DNA of 64,000 nucleotides, from contig NZ_CP040396.1 in assembly GCF_005577435.1 (NCBI RefSeq), forward strand, positions 1,315,501 through 1,379,500, written 5' to 3'. The translations under genes were made by a program, and so were the position numbers. Shown here one piece after another: positions 42,559-52,404 of this stretch. Position 1 is the first letter of the stretch, and each line of letters starts with the position of its first letter. The stretch is from Paenibacillus algicola (GTDB taxonomy: Bacteria > Bacillota > Bacilli > Paenibacillales > Paenibacillaceae). The notes below the pieces were generated by a model. The model was given only the letters and a program-made list of their open reading frames with translations. It was not told the origin of the DNA and made no database searches.

Positions 42559-43626
42559 ATGACACAGAAGCACTCCATTCGCGGACTTTCAGCCGCTGGC
42601 TTGCTGGCGGTACCTATTCTGCTGGCGGGCTGCGGTCCCTTCGGGGGGAAAGAGTCGGAGGCCGTGGATCCGCCGCCAGCGCAGCTCGAGGCCCAAATGA
42701 TCGGCGCGGCGAACAGCAGCGCCAGCGTCATTCCCGTTCTGGCAGATGATGCAGTCCAGAATACAGTATACCTCTCGGACTCGAAGGGTATGCTTGCCCC
42801 CGTTACTCTTGCTTTACCCAAAGACAGTGCCAAAGACCCGATTTCCAGTGCAATCATGGTGCTGGTGAAGAACAGCCCGTACGCCGGCTACATCCCTGAA
42901 GGCTTCAGCGGTGTGCTGCCGGCAGGCACAGAAGTGACGAATGTGACTGTAGACGCAGAACGCAAGCTCGCCATGGTAGAGTTTAACGAAGTATTCAAGA
43001 AGTACGATCACAAGGAGGAACGGCGGATTCTGGAAGCCCTGACCTGGACGCTCACAGGGCAAAAGGGAGTCGAGAAGGCGGAGCTGTGGGTAGCGGGGGA
43101 GAAGCTGACCGAGATGCCGCTAAACCGCACCCCGCTGGATCGCCCATTGTCCCGCACCATGGGCATTAATCTGCAGAAAGCGGATGATACCCAGTACAGT
43201 CAGTCCTCACCGGTGACGGTGTACTTTTCTGGAGTGACGCCAGGAGGAGTACAGTATTATGTTCCGGTAACGCGCCTGGTGCCTGCCGGACAGGATGCTG
43301 TTCAGGCGGCTGTGCATGAGCTGATCCGCGGACCGCAGTTTGGTGACGGGCTCGCGATGGTGATGACGGGAGGAACGACACTGACAGGCGTAGAGCAGGG
43401 AGAAGACGGATCGCTGACCGTGGCTTTAAGCGACAGCATGTTCCAGCAGGGTGATCACATCCCGGCGGAGCTGCTGCAGGCTGTCGTCCTGACGGTGACA
43501 GAGAATGCCGGAGCCACTAAAGTAAAGATCAAAATGAATGATCTGGCTGAGGTAACCGGTACGGACAGTGTGAGCTATAGCCAGCCGGTCAGCCGTCCGG
43601 AGCATATCAACGAGATTCCAATCTGA
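42559..43626 (+). CDS. gerM: Spore germination lipoprotein GerM
   Basis: A 355-residue lipoprotein with a signal peptide and lipobox LLAGC (Cys near residue 25). Two GerMN domains follow (about 70-185 and 215-340), each with the pattern VYLSD or VYFSG, then conserved Ala-Val and Leu-x-Gly motifs ([38 protein letters not shown]). The start is 8 nt after GGGAGG. In B. subtilis GerM is needed for septal peptidoglycan hydrolysis in engulfment and for germination. Upstream of rph as in B. subtilis. Confidence 0.92.
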   Translation: MTQKHSIRGLSAAGLLAVPILLAGCGPFGGKESEAVDPPPAQLEAQMIGAANSSASVIPVLADDAVQNTVYLSDSKGMLAPVTLALPKDSAKDPISSAIMVLVKNSPYAGYIPEGFSGVLPAGTEVTNVTVDAERKLAMVEFNEVFKKYDHKEERRILEALTWTLTGQKGVEKAELWVAGEKLTEMPLNRTPLDRPLSRTMGINLQKADDTQYSQSSPVTVYFSGVTPGGVQYYVPVTRLVPAGQDAVQAAVHELIRGPQFGDGLAMVMTGGTTLTGVEQGEDGSLTVALSDSMFQQGDHIPAELLQAVVLTVTENAGATKVKIKMNDLAEVTGTDSVSYSQPVSRPEHINEIPI

Positions 43627-43708
43627 TTCCGGCAGGGTGCTTTTATGCGTCACCTTTGTTAAAATAAAGGAAGCTAACCAGTATTGCGATAAAGTAGGAG
43701 GCAAAAAG

Positions 43709-44467
43709 ATGAGATCTAACGGACGCAAGAACGACGAGCTTCGGCCCTTGAATTTATCAACTCATGTCAATAAATATGCAGAAGGCTCCGTGTACATCGA
43801 AATGGGAGAAACCAAAGTGCTGGTCACCGCAACGGTGGACGAGAAGGTTCCTCCGTTTCTGAAAGGACAAGGAAAAGGCTGGGTCACTGCCGAGTACTCC
43901 ATGCTGCCTCGGGCGACACATTCCCGTAACCAGCGTGAAGCCAACCGCGGCAAGCTCAGCGGCCGGACGATGGAAATTCAGCGGCTGATCGGTCGGGCAT
44001 TGCGCTCTGTTGTGAATCTGCATGCTTTAGGCGAGCGTACCATTACGTTGGATTGTGATGTCATCCAGGCGGACGGCGGTACGCGGACTACCTCCATCAC
44101 GGGGGCCTTTATAGCGCTCAGCATTGCAGTCAACAAGATCGCTGAGCAGCACAAGCTGAATGTATTCCCCATTACCGACTATCTGGCCTCGGTCAGCGTC
44201 GGCATTGCAGGAGGCCGGGCGCTGCTGGATTTGAACTATGAAGAGGATTCCAAGGCGAAGGTGGATATGAACCTTGTGATGACCGGCAGCGGCAAATTCG
44301 TGGAGGTTCAGGGCACCGGGGAAGAAGCTCCGTATTCGCGCTCCGAGCTGAATGACATGCTGGAGCTGGGCGAGAAAGGGATTTCGGAGCTGATTGCCCG
44401 CCAGCGGGAAATTCTGGGGCCGATTGCAGATAGGATTGGCACAGCGGGCTCCAGAAGCGGGGTGTAA
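43709..44467 (+). CDS. rph: Ribonuclease PH
   Basis: A 252-residue phosphorolytic 3'-5' exoribonuclease that trims tRNA precursors. Family features: [20 protein letters not shown] (N-terminal strand), [20 protein letters not shown] (phosphate-binding Arg), [20 protein letters not shown] and [12 protein letters not shown]. The start lies after GTAGGAGG; an upstream frame is not supported. It is followed at 3 nt by rdgB, as in B. subtilis (gerM-rph-ysnA order). Confidence 0.95.
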   Translation: MRSNGRKNDELRPLNLSTHVNKYAEGSVYIEMGETKVLVTATVDEKVPPFLKGQGKGWVTAEYSMLPRATHSRNQREANRGKLSGRTMEIQRLIGRALRSVVNLHALGERTITLDCDVIQADGGTRTTSITGAFIALSIAVNKIAEQHKLNVFPITDYLASVSVGIAGGRALLDLNYEEDSKAKVDMNLVMTGSGKFVEVQGTGEEAPYSRSELNDMLELGEKGISELIARQREILGPIADRIGTAGSRSGV

Positions 44468-44470
44468 GAT

Positions 44471-45103
44471 ATGAAGCTGACCGGAAATAGTATTATTGTC
44501 GCAACGCGGAACCCGGGAAAGGTGAAGGAGTTTGCCCATGCTTTTGCGGCCTTCGGGTGGTCTGTACAGAGCATGTTCGATTATCCGGATCTGCCGGATG
44601 TCATTGAGGATGGAACGACCTTCGCCGATAATGCTATCAAGAAAGCAAAAATCATCGGAGATGCCCTGAATCTGCCTGTGCTCGCGGATGACTCGGGCTT
44701 GTGTGTGGATGCGCTGGGCGGAGATCCCGGGGTATATTCGGCACGTTATGCAGGAACCCATGGGGACGATGAAGCAAACAACCGCAAGCTGCTGACCGAG
44801 CTGGAGCGTCTGCGCACGGCAGACGATGCCGGAGAGCCTTTGTTAAGCCAAGCTCAGTTTGTATGTGTCCTGGTCCTGTATGATCCGCACAGCGGCGAGC
44901 ATATAGAGACCCGAGGCACGATAGACGGCTGGATTACCGCCAAGCCTCATGGAGAGGGCGGCTTCGGCTACGATCCCCTGTTCTATCTGAAGCCTTACGG
45001 CAAGACGATGGCGGAGCTGACGCTTGCGGAGAAGCAGGAAATCAGCCACCGGGGTCACGCCCTGCGGGCGTTGACAGACAGACTTCGGGAATTTCAGTCA
45101 TAA
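44471..45103 (+). CDS. rdgB: XTP/dITP diphosphatase
   Basis: A 210-residue Ham1/RdgB pyrophosphatase that removes non-canonical purine nucleotides. N-terminal VATRNPGKVKEFAHAF, the DDSGLCVDALGGDPGVYSAR active-site block (Asp for metal), and FGYDPLFY with HRGHALRAL are all present. Starts directly after rph. Confidence 0.95.
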   Translation: MKLTGNSIIVATRNPGKVKEFAHAFAAFGWSVQSMFDYPDLPDVIEDGTTFADNAIKKAKIIGDALNLPVLADDSGLCVDALGGDPGVYSARYAGTHGDDEANNRKLLTELERLRTADDAGEPLLSQAQFVCVLVLYDPHSGEHIETRGTIDGWITAKPHGEGGFGYDPLFYLKPYGKTMAELTLAEKQEISHRGHALRALTDRLREFQS

Positions 45104-45111
45104 GCATGAAG

Positions 45112-45155
45112 GCCCGCGCCCCGGGATCAAGATACTCCGGGGCGCGGGCTTTTTA
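45112..45155 (+). terminator. Terminator after rdgB
   Basis: GCCCGCGCCCCGG (13 bp) pairs perfectly with its complement at 45137-45149 and is followed by TTTTT. Confidence 0.95.
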
Positions 45156-45178
45156 TGTTACCTATGGCTGCAGACTTC

Positions 45179-47023
45179 TTATTTAATAGAAATTTTGTAG
45201 GCTTTGAGCCAATGATTCACTTGAGTTAAGTAGGCAAACAGCTGAGGGCCGGACATCAGCTGGCCAAACCAGGGGAGATTAGACGAGGCTTCTGACGAAG
45301 CGGCGAGCTCCCTTATTTTAGCGGCATCAATGAGCGGAAGAATCGGCGAAGAAGAATCCTCCAGCACATGGAGCATGCGCTGCTTGACAGCGGAAAGATA
45401 ATTCGGATTATGGGTCTTTGGATAAGGGCTTTTCTTGCGGTACAGGACATCCTGGGGCAGCACGCCTTCCAGCGCCTTGCGGAGAATACCCTTTTCCCGT
45501 CCGCCTGCGGTCTTGATGCTCCACGGAATATTAAACACGTAATCGATCAGGCGATGATCCGTGTACGGTACGCGGACCTCCAGCCCCGCCCCCATGCTCA
45601 TACGGTCCTTCCGGTCCAGCAGAGTAGGCATGAAGCGTGTAATGTTCAGATACGACATGACGCGCATTCTGGCCTGCCCGGCATCCTCGCCTTCCAGCAG
45701 CGGCACCTCCGCCACCGCATCGCTGTACCGGTCAGCAAGATATTCAAGCGGTGAGATCCATTCCCGGATTTCCGGAGATAGCAGCTCACTGCGCAGCTGG
45801 GGAGCAACAGACCAGGGGAACGTTCCGGATTGAAGAGCCTCCTCGCGGTGGAACCAAGGGTAGCCGCCAAAAATTTCATCTGCGGCCTCGCCAGAAATCG
45901 CAACCGTTGCGCCCTTCTTGATTTCCTGGCAGAAGAGCAGCAGAGAAGCATCCACATCCGCCATTCCCGGCAAATCCCGTTTCTCGGTTGACAGCTCCAG
46001 TGTATTGACAAGCTCCGGTGTGTCAAATTCAATCCAGTGATGCTTGGATTTGAGCTCTTCCTGCATTCGCTGAATCCAGGGCGCATCGGCACCCGGCTGA
46101 AAGGCGTGGGATTTGAAATGCTTGTCGTTATCGACATAATCGACAGAATACGTATGGACCTGCCCTTGTCCTGTGCGGGTATAGTACTGCACCGCTAGGG
46201 CGGACAGGGCACTGGAATCCAGACCACCGGAGAGCAGGGAGCATACCGGGACGTCCGAAACAAGCTGACGCTCGACCGTATCCTGAATCAGCTCTCTCAA
46301 ATAAGCCGCTGTCCGGGCTTCGTCATCCTCGTGAGGCCGGCTTTCAAGCTTCCAGTATGTGTAGGTGCGCAGCCCTTCCCGATTGAAGATCATGGCGCGT
46401 CCGGGACGAAGCTCGGCCAGATCGCGGAATACACCGTGGCCCGGTGTCCGCGCGGGGCCTACGATGAAGACCTCGGCCAAGCCTTCCGGACCTACGACAG
46501 GCTCCACTTTAGGATGCTGCAAAATCGCTTTCGGCTCGGAGCCGAACACAAGCGTCCCATCCACATAGCTGTAGAATAGCGGCTTTACCCCGACGCGATC
46601 CCGCGCAAGAAATACCTGCTCCTGAACGCTGTCCCAGATCGCAAAGGCAAAGATGCCGTTAAGCCGCTCCAGACAGTCCGGCCCCCACTCCATGTAGGAC
46701 ACTAGCAGCACCTCTGTATCGCATGTGGTCCTGAAGGAGTGACCGCGGCTGGACAGCTCTTTTTTTAATTCGCCTGCATTATATAGTTCTCCGTTATACA
46801 CAATGGCATAAACCTCTTCTTCCCGATGAATAATCATCGGCTGCGCTCCGTTCTCGGGATCGATGACACTGAGGCGCCGATGTCCAAAGGCACAAGGGCC
46901 CGATATCCAGGTTCCCGAGCCGTCAGGTCCGCGATGCGCTAACGTTTCTGTCATTTTGACCAGCAGTCTGGAATCCTGGGTCAGGTCGCCATTCCATTGT
47001 ATAAAGCCGGTTATTCCGCACAT
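45179..47023 (-). CDS. asnB: Glutamine-dependent asparagine synthetase
   Basis: A 614-residue cytoplasmic enzyme making Asn from Asp, Gln and ATP. The start is placed at MCGITGF because Cys2 is the amidotransferase nucleophile; the frame extends upstream, but that part is not used in the family. The glutaminase domain covers about 1-205 (RGPDGSGTW, NGELYNAGELKKEL). The synthetase domain has the PP-loop SLLSGGLDSSALSAL (near 260) and GEAADEIFGGYPWF. The ribosome binding site is GAGAGG, 10 nt away. The length equals that of B. subtilis AsnO (614), the sporulation-associated paralog, so asnO is a plausible identity. Confidence 0.93.
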   Translation of the reverse strand: MCGITGFIQWNGDLTQDSRLLVKMTETLAHRGPDGSGTWISGPCAFGHRRLSVIDPENGAQPMIIHREEEVYAIVYNGELYNAGELKKELSSRGHSFRTTCDTEVLLVSYMEWGPDCLERLNGIFAFAIWDSVQEQVFLARDRVGVKPLFYSYVDGTLVFGSEPKAILQHPKVEPVVGPEGLAEVFIVGPARTPGHGVFRDLAELRPGRAMIFNREGLRTYTYWKLESRPHEDDEARTAAYLRELIQDTVERQLVSDVPVCSLLSGGLDSSALSALAVQYYTRTGQGQVHTYSVDYVDNDKHFKSHAFQPGADAPWIQRMQEELKSKHHWIEFDTPELVNTLELSTEKRDLPGMADVDASLLLFCQEIKKGATVAISGEAADEIFGGYPWFHREEALQSGTFPWSVAPQLRSELLSPEIREWISPLEYLADRYSDAVAEVPLLEGEDAGQARMRVMSYLNITRFMPTLLDRKDRMSMGAGLEVRVPYTDHRLIDYVFNIPWSIKTAGGREKGILRKALEGVLPQDVLYRKKSPYPKTHNPNYLSAVKQRMLHVLEDSSSPILPLIDAAKIRELAASSEASSNLPWFGQLMSGPQLFAYLTQVNHWLKAYKISIK

Positions 47024-47180
47024 GTAGTTCATCCTCTCTTTGTATGTGATCTCCGCTGACCTTCTCCATGGGACTAAAATCGCCAAAGTGATAAAGATAT
47101 ATGCCGAAGGGAGGCATAAAATGTCTGTCCTTAAACGAAAACTACAAGAGGAGCACGCCAGCGAAGGAGTGGGATGACTG

Positions 47181-47510
47181 TTGAATAAATCCACATACTA
47201 TGTGTCCGTTCACGGCCGCTCGGTCCTGAATGAACAGGGTGCGAGCGCCTATGAGTGGGAGATTCAAGCGACTTCAGAGGAAGCAGAGCAGCTAAGAATG
47301 CAGCTGGAGCTGCTGCAGGAGCAGGAAGAGGAGGACTTTACCGGCTTCGTCTTCCCCTGGCCGGATACGCCGGAAGCAGAGACCAATGCTCGCTTTCAGG
47401 GCACTTTGGATGAAGTATACCGGAGTATTCACCGATTGGGATCAGCACAGACACGCGCCCTGATTGAAGAATACAGGCTCATGCCCCGGAGCGGGAATAG
47501 GGATGACTAG
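47181..47510 (+). CDS. Uncharacterised small acidic protein
   Basis: A 109-residue protein with a TTG start after GAAGGAG. It begins with NKSTYYVSVHGRSVLNEQGA (a beta-hairpin-like segment), then a Glu/Leu/Gln-rich helix (EEAEQLRMQLELLQEQEEED), and a helical C-terminus. No signal peptide, membrane segment or known motif. It is divergent from asnB and precedes another unknown gene. Function unknown. Confidence 0.7.
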   Translation: MNKSTYYVSVHGRSVLNEQGASAYEWEIQATSEEAEQLRMQLELLQEQEEEDFTGFVFPWPDTPEAETNARFQGTLDEVYRSIHRLGSAQTRALIEEYRLMPRSGNRDD

Positions 47511-47575
47511 GAAGACCGTTATGACAAAACAGCCTAGCCTATGGTGGATCTATAAAGAAGAAGGAGAGATGGATT

Positions 47576-47941
47576 ATGTATCAGATCAAGGATGCCAAGA
47601 TTCGCAGAATGACAGAGGTCAACGGAGCTCCTTGCGCGGAGATTGAAGTGTACCCTGCAAGCAGCGGAGACGTTACGGTGCTGGCGTACCTGTCTCCATC
47701 TGCACCCGTTGGAGGCTACGAGCTGGTCAAGCTCGTCCGCAGCGACGCCTCATTAGAGTATGACTGGTACGACAACAGCTTTCACGAAGCGTTTGTGGAT
47801 GCGACAGATACGGCTTTTGAAAGCAGCCTGATGGCGACAGCGGAGGAGGAACGCGACAGCTTCAGGCAGCAGCTGCTGTCCACAGGCTCGCTTCAGCAGC
47901 AGCTGAATGAGCGGTTTTTTGGCGGCGGCAATAGGATGTAG
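47576..47941 (+). CDS. Uncharacterised small protein
   Basis: A 121-residue protein. The N-terminal half looks like beta structure (MYQIKDAKIRRMTEVNGAPC, AEIEVYPAS), the C-terminal half is helical and ends in QQQLNERFFGGGNRM. The ribosome binding site is AAGAAGGAGAG. There is no signal peptide. Probably co-transcribed with the preceding gene. I do not recognise a family. Confidence 0.7.
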   Translation: MYQIKDAKIRRMTEVNGAPCAEIEVYPASSGDVTVLAYLSPSAPVGGYELVKLVRSDASLEYDWYDNSFHEAFVDATDTAFESSLMATAEEERDSFRQQLLSTGSLQQQLNERFFGGGNRM

Positions 47942-48007
47942 GCCAGGGAGCGAAGCAGCTGGTTATGAACACCAAGTTTATCTTTTCGAAAGAGAGTAAG
48001 TGCAGCG

Positions 48008-48043
48008 AAAAAAAAAGCCGGCTGCGTGAGCAGTCCGGCTTTT
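48008..48043 (-). terminator. Terminator of the small membrane protein gene
   Basis: On the - strand AAAGCCGGACTGC and GCAGCCGGCTTT form a stem with one bulge, followed by a long T run. Confidence 0.8.
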
Positions 48044-48045
48044 CC

Positions 48046-48333
48046 TTAATCCCTGAGAACCTGGATGCCTTGAATGATGTTGTACACGAAGGTGCCGAAG
48101 TAAATGATCGCGAACAAAATGACATATCCTATGACTGCGCCGAAGGACCCGGCACTAAAGGCCATAATCAGCAGCAGAATGCCTGCGGCTACAGGAAACA
48201 GATGCGAGAGGAGTGCTCTTTTGGCATGCTCCCTTACAAAGCGGTCCCCGGCGATAATCCAGACGGCAATCGGTAACAGAAATGGAGCAAAAAAAATGCT
48301 GAAATACGATAGCGAAGACAACAGCTGGCGCAT
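48046..48333 (-). CDS. Small DUF4870-like membrane protein
   Basis: A 95-residue protein with about three membrane segments (FSIFFAPFLLPIAVWIIAG, FPVAAGILLLIMAFSAGSF and the stretch GAVIGYVILFAIIYFGTFVY). The charged RFVREHAKRALLSH segment between the first two is the DUF4870 hallmark. The start is 6 nt after GGGAGGG. Function unknown. Confidence 0.75.
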   Translation of the reverse strand: MRQLLSSLSYFSIFFAPFLLPIAVWIIAGDRFVREHAKRALLSHLFPVAAGILLLIMAFSAGSFGAVIGYVILFAIIYFGTFVYNIIQGIQVLRD

Positions 48334-48509
48334 GCAAATCCCTCCCATGTGGATGATATGGTGCGGTTTACTCTTTTTATTACCCTGGGTGGAGGTGCAT
48401 TGCTATGGAGAGCATGAAGCTAATGCAAAAAAATACTTTGAAAAAGAATAAACTTACGTTATAATAATCTTCGTCACTGTTTTGATGGATATACCATTAC
48501 ATAGCTCAT

Positions 48510-48583
<74 letters not shown>

Positions 48584-48597
48584 TATTAGTAAAGATG

Positions 48598-48622
48598 AAA
48601 CCGCCGATTTGGCGGTTTTTTT
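48598..48622 (+). terminator. Terminator after tRNA-Arg
   Basis: AAACCGCC pairs with GGCGGTTT around GATTT, followed by a T run. Confidence 0.9.
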
Positions 48623-48645
48623 ATAACCCAAAGGGGGGTTCCAAG

Positions 48646-49101
48646 ATGTCCGTATCTATTCCAAAAATATCTCAGCATTCCGCCATTCTTCTGGAGCGTG
48701 CCCGTCGCTGCGGCCTGTCTGCCGAAGAGCTGCTGCAGGGGGTAAGAGAGCAGTCACTCCAGGTGTTTGCACCGGCTCAGCATGAGCATTACCGCTACGA
48801 AGAATGGTTCAGCTATGCCGAAGAGCATGGAGAGGATCTGCAAAAAGCCATTCAAGAGGGCTACCGGATCACCTTCAATACCCGCAACGGTCTCAAAATA
48901 TGGCTGGAGCAGACGTTCGGCCTGAATTCCGAAACCGACTTTACGGTTGGCGAAGGAATGATCGAGGGGCTGACCCTGTCAGAGTCTCAGCTAAAGCTGC
49001 TGGAGCAGCGCCTGGCCGTCAACTGGATGATTGCAGACGTTAAGGTTGAGGGCACCGCCGTAATCGTCCGGCTCATGCTCCGCGGCCTTCAGTCGTCCTA
49101 A
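48646..49101 (+). CDS. Uncharacterised protein after tRNA-Arg
   Basis: A 151-residue protein, mostly helical in its first half (HSAILLERARRCGLSAEELL), followed by a mixed region (YRITFNTRNGLKIWLEQTFG) and a C-terminal beta-like segment. The start after AAGGGGGG is chosen over an upstream ATG at 48595 that overlaps the terminator. No signal peptide. No family recognised. Confidence 0.65.
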   Translation: MSVSIPKISQHSAILLERARRCGLSAEELLQGVREQSLQVFAPAQHEHYRYEEWFSYAEEHGEDLQKAIQEGYRITFNTRNGLKIWLEQTFGLNSETDFTVGEGMIEGLTLSESQLKLLEQRLAVNWMIADVKVEGTAVIVRLMLRGLQSS

Positions 49102-49151
49102 GCTTTGGCGAGATGCTCCAGCAGGCGATTAAAGAGGGCAATATCTCAGCG

Positions 49152-51041
49152 TTACATCCTTTCAGGTGCGGGCAAGCCTAGTACATCCAACGCTTCCTTA
49201 AGGGTATCCCTGAATAACAAGGTCAACCAGACCCGAAGCTGATGCAGGGGACCTTCTGATTTCAAAATAGGGCAAGCCGCATAAAAATGATTGAAGAGCG
49301 AAGCTAATTCGTATGCATAGTTACAAATGGTGCTCGGTGAAAGCTCCTGCGCGGCCTCAGCGAGTGTTTCATTCCACATGCTGATATGTCGCAGTAAGGC
49401 ATGCTCCTGAACCTCAAGTGCCTCAATGTGCTCGGGCGCCTCTGGCAGCTGATTCTTCAAGCCGGCTTTATTCAGCACACTCAGCGACCGGGCGTATGAA
49501 TACAGCAGATAGACACCGGTGTTCCCGGAAATCTCTGTTGCCTGCTTCAAGTCAAATACCACCTCAGTTTGCAGAGCAAACCGAAGCAGGTAATAACGGA
49601 TCGAGGCGATAGCGATGTCACGGCTTGCCAGCCCGTTTTTATCCGAGCGGTGGTCCTCTATAAAAGCTTCCACGCGTTCGATCAGCTCAGCGACTTTGAT
49701 TCCGATTCCCTGACGCCCGGACATGGCGTAGGAAGCTTTTCTTTCCGATGTATCCACTCCCAATTCTTCAGCGGCGGCAGGACTTAAAGACACGACACCG
49801 TAGCTGACATGGCGGAGCTTTTGCGCTTCTTCTTGAAACCCAAGCACCTCCAACGCTTGTTTTACCATGGCTTGTGGATACTGCTGCCTATAGTCAATTA
49901 CGTTGATGACGGCATCCGCCCGTCCAAACGTCTTGATCTGACCGGTGTTGTTGGGCGCGGTGGTCCATACCCCTTCAGTAAAGCCTGTATATGAAAAATC
50001 GTTTTGCAGCAGCCCGTATTTCCACAAGTGGTAGGCAATGTCTTTTGCCGTATAGGTCAAAATGCCGTTAGAGCGCACGAGCACCTTATCCAAGCTGTGA
50101 TCCTGCTCTAGGGTCCTCATGCCCCCCGAACTTTCATCATCCGAATGGTTTTGTTTTAACACCCAGCAGCCCGCAAGCTTGCCTTGAGTTTCTTGAACAA
50201 AAAGAGGTGTTTGCTGTAGCAGATGAAATGCGGTGTTCCAGAAACCTTCTTTAACAATGCTGCTCTCCCAAACCAGCAGGTCATATTCAATGCCAAACTG
50301 CTGCATCTCTTCCAGATGCTCGCGCACAATACGTTCTGCAGTAATGAGGCCGATCCAGGCTATGTTTTGATCGCCTTTTTCAAGTGCATGAAGGACTTCG
50401 GTTCTTTTTTGCAGCAAATCAGGTTTTTCCTTGTAAGCCCGGTTCACCGCAGCGTAAACATCCCAGCAGAAATCGCCGAATCGTTTGTGGCTGCCATTTA
50501 TAGGCTGCTGGAGCAGGCCAACCAGTGTATCCGCCAGCTGATTCCCCAAATCATCGATATAATTGTGGACCTCTACATGATATCCATTTTTCCTGAGCAG
50601 CCGAACGAGAGTGTCCCCGATACAGGAGTTTCTCAAGTGACCGATATGTGCTGATTTATTCGGATTAATGGAGGTGTGCTCGATTACCACTTTTTGTCCT
50701 GCAGGCTCTGATTTTTCAGTATTCATCTTGGCCCAGGCCGTCCAATGGATTTTGAAATTGATGAAGCCGGGAGCAACGATGTCTATTTGCGGAAATAGCT
50801 CGCTAAATTTCGGGTTTTGCTGGAGTACCTCTGTAATCATTTGAGCGATAGAGAGTGGCGGTTTGCGCAGTGTCTTGGCCAGCTGCATGGCGGCATTGGT
50901 TGAATAGTCTCCATGCTTCATGTTGGCAGGCTGCTGAATCTGGATCCGCAGGCTTGCTTCATCTGACGCCGGTTGTCCCGATAAGGATAAGATTTCCTGA
51001 ACTGCGGTTAGAACGGATGATTTAATAAACTGGCTCAGCAT
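49152..51041 (-). CDS. argS: Arginyl-tRNA synthetase, T-box controlled
   Basis: A 629-residue class I synthetase. Visible parts: an N-terminal Add-1 domain (about 1-100), the HIGH-like AHIGHLRNSCIGD (near 132), the YIDDLGNQLADT region, the KMSKS-equivalent MSGRQG (near 450), and an all-helical DALR anticodon domain at the C-terminus (GVYLLYSYARSLSVL). It is longer than the usual 550-560 residues of Bacillus ArgS, so it may be a second, regulated ArgS; that is inference. It charges tRNA-Arg. A T-box leader precedes it, and it lies between two tRNA-Arg genes. Confidence 0.9.
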   Translation of the reverse strand: MLSQFIKSSVLTAVQEILSLSGQPASDEASLRIQIQQPANMKHGDYSTNAAMQLAKTLRKPPLSIAQMITEVLQQNPKFSELFPQIDIVAPGFINFKIHWTAWAKMNTEKSEPAGQKVVIEHTSINPNKSAHIGHLRNSCIGDTLVRLLRKNGYHVEVHNYIDDLGNQLADTLVGLLQQPINGSHKRFGDFCWDVYAAVNRAYKEKPDLLQKRTEVLHALEKGDQNIAWIGLITAERIVREHLEEMQQFGIEYDLLVWESSIVKEGFWNTAFHLLQQTPLFVQETQGKLAGCWVLKQNHSDDESSGGMRTLEQDHSLDKVLVRSNGILTYTAKDIAYHLWKYGLLQNDFSYTGFTEGVWTTAPNNTGQIKTFGRADAVINVIDYRQQYPQAMVKQALEVLGFQEEAQKLRHVSYGVVSLSPAAAEELGVDTSERKASYAMSGRQGIGIKVAELIERVEAFIEDHRSDKNGLASRDIAIASIRYYLLRFALQTEVVFDLKQATEISGNTGVYLLYSYARSLSVLNKAGLKNQLPEAPEHIEALEVQEHALLRHISMWNETLAEAAQELSPSTICNYAYELASLFNHFYAACPILKSEGPLHQLRVWLTLLFRDTLKEALDVLGLPAPERM

Positions 51042-51063
51042 TATGCTTTCCTCCTAGGATAAA

Positions 51064-51300
51064 ATAAAAAAATCCTCGTCTCTTATAAGAGACGAGGATT
51101 TGGCTCGCGGTACCACTCTTGTTGCTGATGTAAACACACTCAGCCACTTTATACGTTAACGGTGTAAGCCGGGACTCCTACTATAATTTCGGAGATCCAT
51201 CTCCCGGGCCCGTTTCGTAAACGAATCTGTACCGGCTCCCACTCTTCCGGCTCGCTTGGACATAGATATACGTTCATTACTCTCCCGATCATTGAATTGC
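51064..51300 (-). promoter_or_regulatory. T-box riboswitch leader of argS
   Basis: On the - strand the T-box GAGTGGTACCGCGAGCC lies at about 51101-51117, followed by the terminator AAATCCTCGTCTC...GAGACGAGGATTT with a T run (about 51064-51102). The upstream sequence has a stem I-like region with GGGAGAGTA. Antitermination by uncharged tRNA-Arg is expected from the gene it controls; the specifier codon was not identified. Confidence 0.9.
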
Positions 51301-51350
51301 ATTGATATGTACATAATGTTTTTCATATTATAACCAATATTATGTGAAAA

Positions 51351-52121
51351 TCAACTACATTTTATAGCAGCGATACGAAGGCGCGTATAGTCAGCGCTGT
51401 ACCATTCCCCGTTCCATAAGGCGGGTTTTACTCGCTCACTTATTTTATGGTAGGCATCCTTCTTGTCCTGCGGGTTCATTCCCGAGAAAAGCATTTGTCC
51501 AAAGTGAGAGAGCCAATGCTGTACTCCCTTTTCCCCATCTGGAAGAGGAGTGGGGCGCTCATAATGCAGCGCCTGTGTAACCCGAAAGCCTGCTTCCTCC
51601 AGCAATAAAGTGTACTGGCCAAGGGTTGGAAAATACCATGGATTTCGACCTGCGGCTTCGATCCCGTAATCTGTTTTTAACGTGTCCAATGCAGCCTTCA
51701 GGATCATCTCAATATTGCCCTGCCCGCCAAATTCAGCAATGAATCGTCCTCCAGGCTTCAAGCAGCGGTGGATCGACAATGCGGCGCTTTTTGCGTCTTT
51801 CATCCAGTGCAGTGCAGCATTAGAGAATATGGCATCATACGAAATATCGGAGGTGTAATTTTCTCCGTTGCCTTGTATAAAGTGAAGTTCGGGGTATTTG
51901 ACGGATGCAGCCCGGACCATATCGTGCGAGAAATCCATTCCCGTTACTTCAGCACCGGAGCGTGAAATGCTGTAAGCCAGATCGCCGGTTCCACAGCCCC
52001 AATCCAAAATCGATTCACCTTCCTGCGGAGATAGCCAGTCGATCAGACCCTTGCCGAATCCGGATACAAAACTCATAGAGCGGTCATATTCTTCTGGACT
52101 CCATCTCTGAGAATCTGCCAT
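51351..52121 (-). CDS. SAM-dependent methyltransferase
   Basis: A 256-residue class I methyltransferase. Motif I ILDWGCGTGDLAYSI (about residue 38), the acidic end of strand 2 GMDFSHDM, motif II-like YDAIFSNAALHWM and RCLKPGGRFIAEFGG are clear. The pattern resembles trans-aconitate methyltransferase-like and TylM-like enzymes. The start at MADSQRW is 8 nt after GGAGG. The substrate is unknown. It is probably a separate transcript from argS. Confidence 0.85.
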   Translation of the reverse strand: MADSQRWSPEEYDRSMSFVSGFGKGLIDWLSPQEGESILDWGCGTGDLAYSISRSGAEVTGMDFSHDMVRAASVKYPELHFIQGNGENYTSDISYDAIFSNAALHWMKDAKSAALSIHRCLKPGGRFIAEFGGQGNIEMILKAALDTLKTDYGIEAAGRNPWYFPTLGQYTLLLEEAGFRVTQALHYERPTPLPDGEKGVQHWLSHFGQMLFSGMNPQDKKDAYHKISERVKPALWNGEWYSADYTRLRIAAIKCS

Positions 52122-52404
52122 GGACAATTCCTCCCAACAAAAGACTTGTAATGTTGGACTTATTATTACTCTTAGAGTGTTATAAATAGAAATACTAAAT
52201 AACTATCCAACTTATAGGTTAAATCTATAAAATCCTGGAAAAGCATTGGAACCAGAATCCTCTTACCCCCTTCGGATGAAAAAAAAATCGCACAGCGGCT
52301 TCGACCATCCACAGCTCTGAGACCATGCGAAACTTTTGAGTTTGACCATCAATCGTGTCATTAGATCTAGCAAACTTCGCGTGAGTGAAGTAGTGAGATG
52401 TGTA

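Noticed and set aside
47024..47194. N-terminal extension of asparagine synthetase
   Set aside because: The amidotransferase needs Cys at position 2 after processing; the extended start would block this, and GAGAGG precedes the MCG start.
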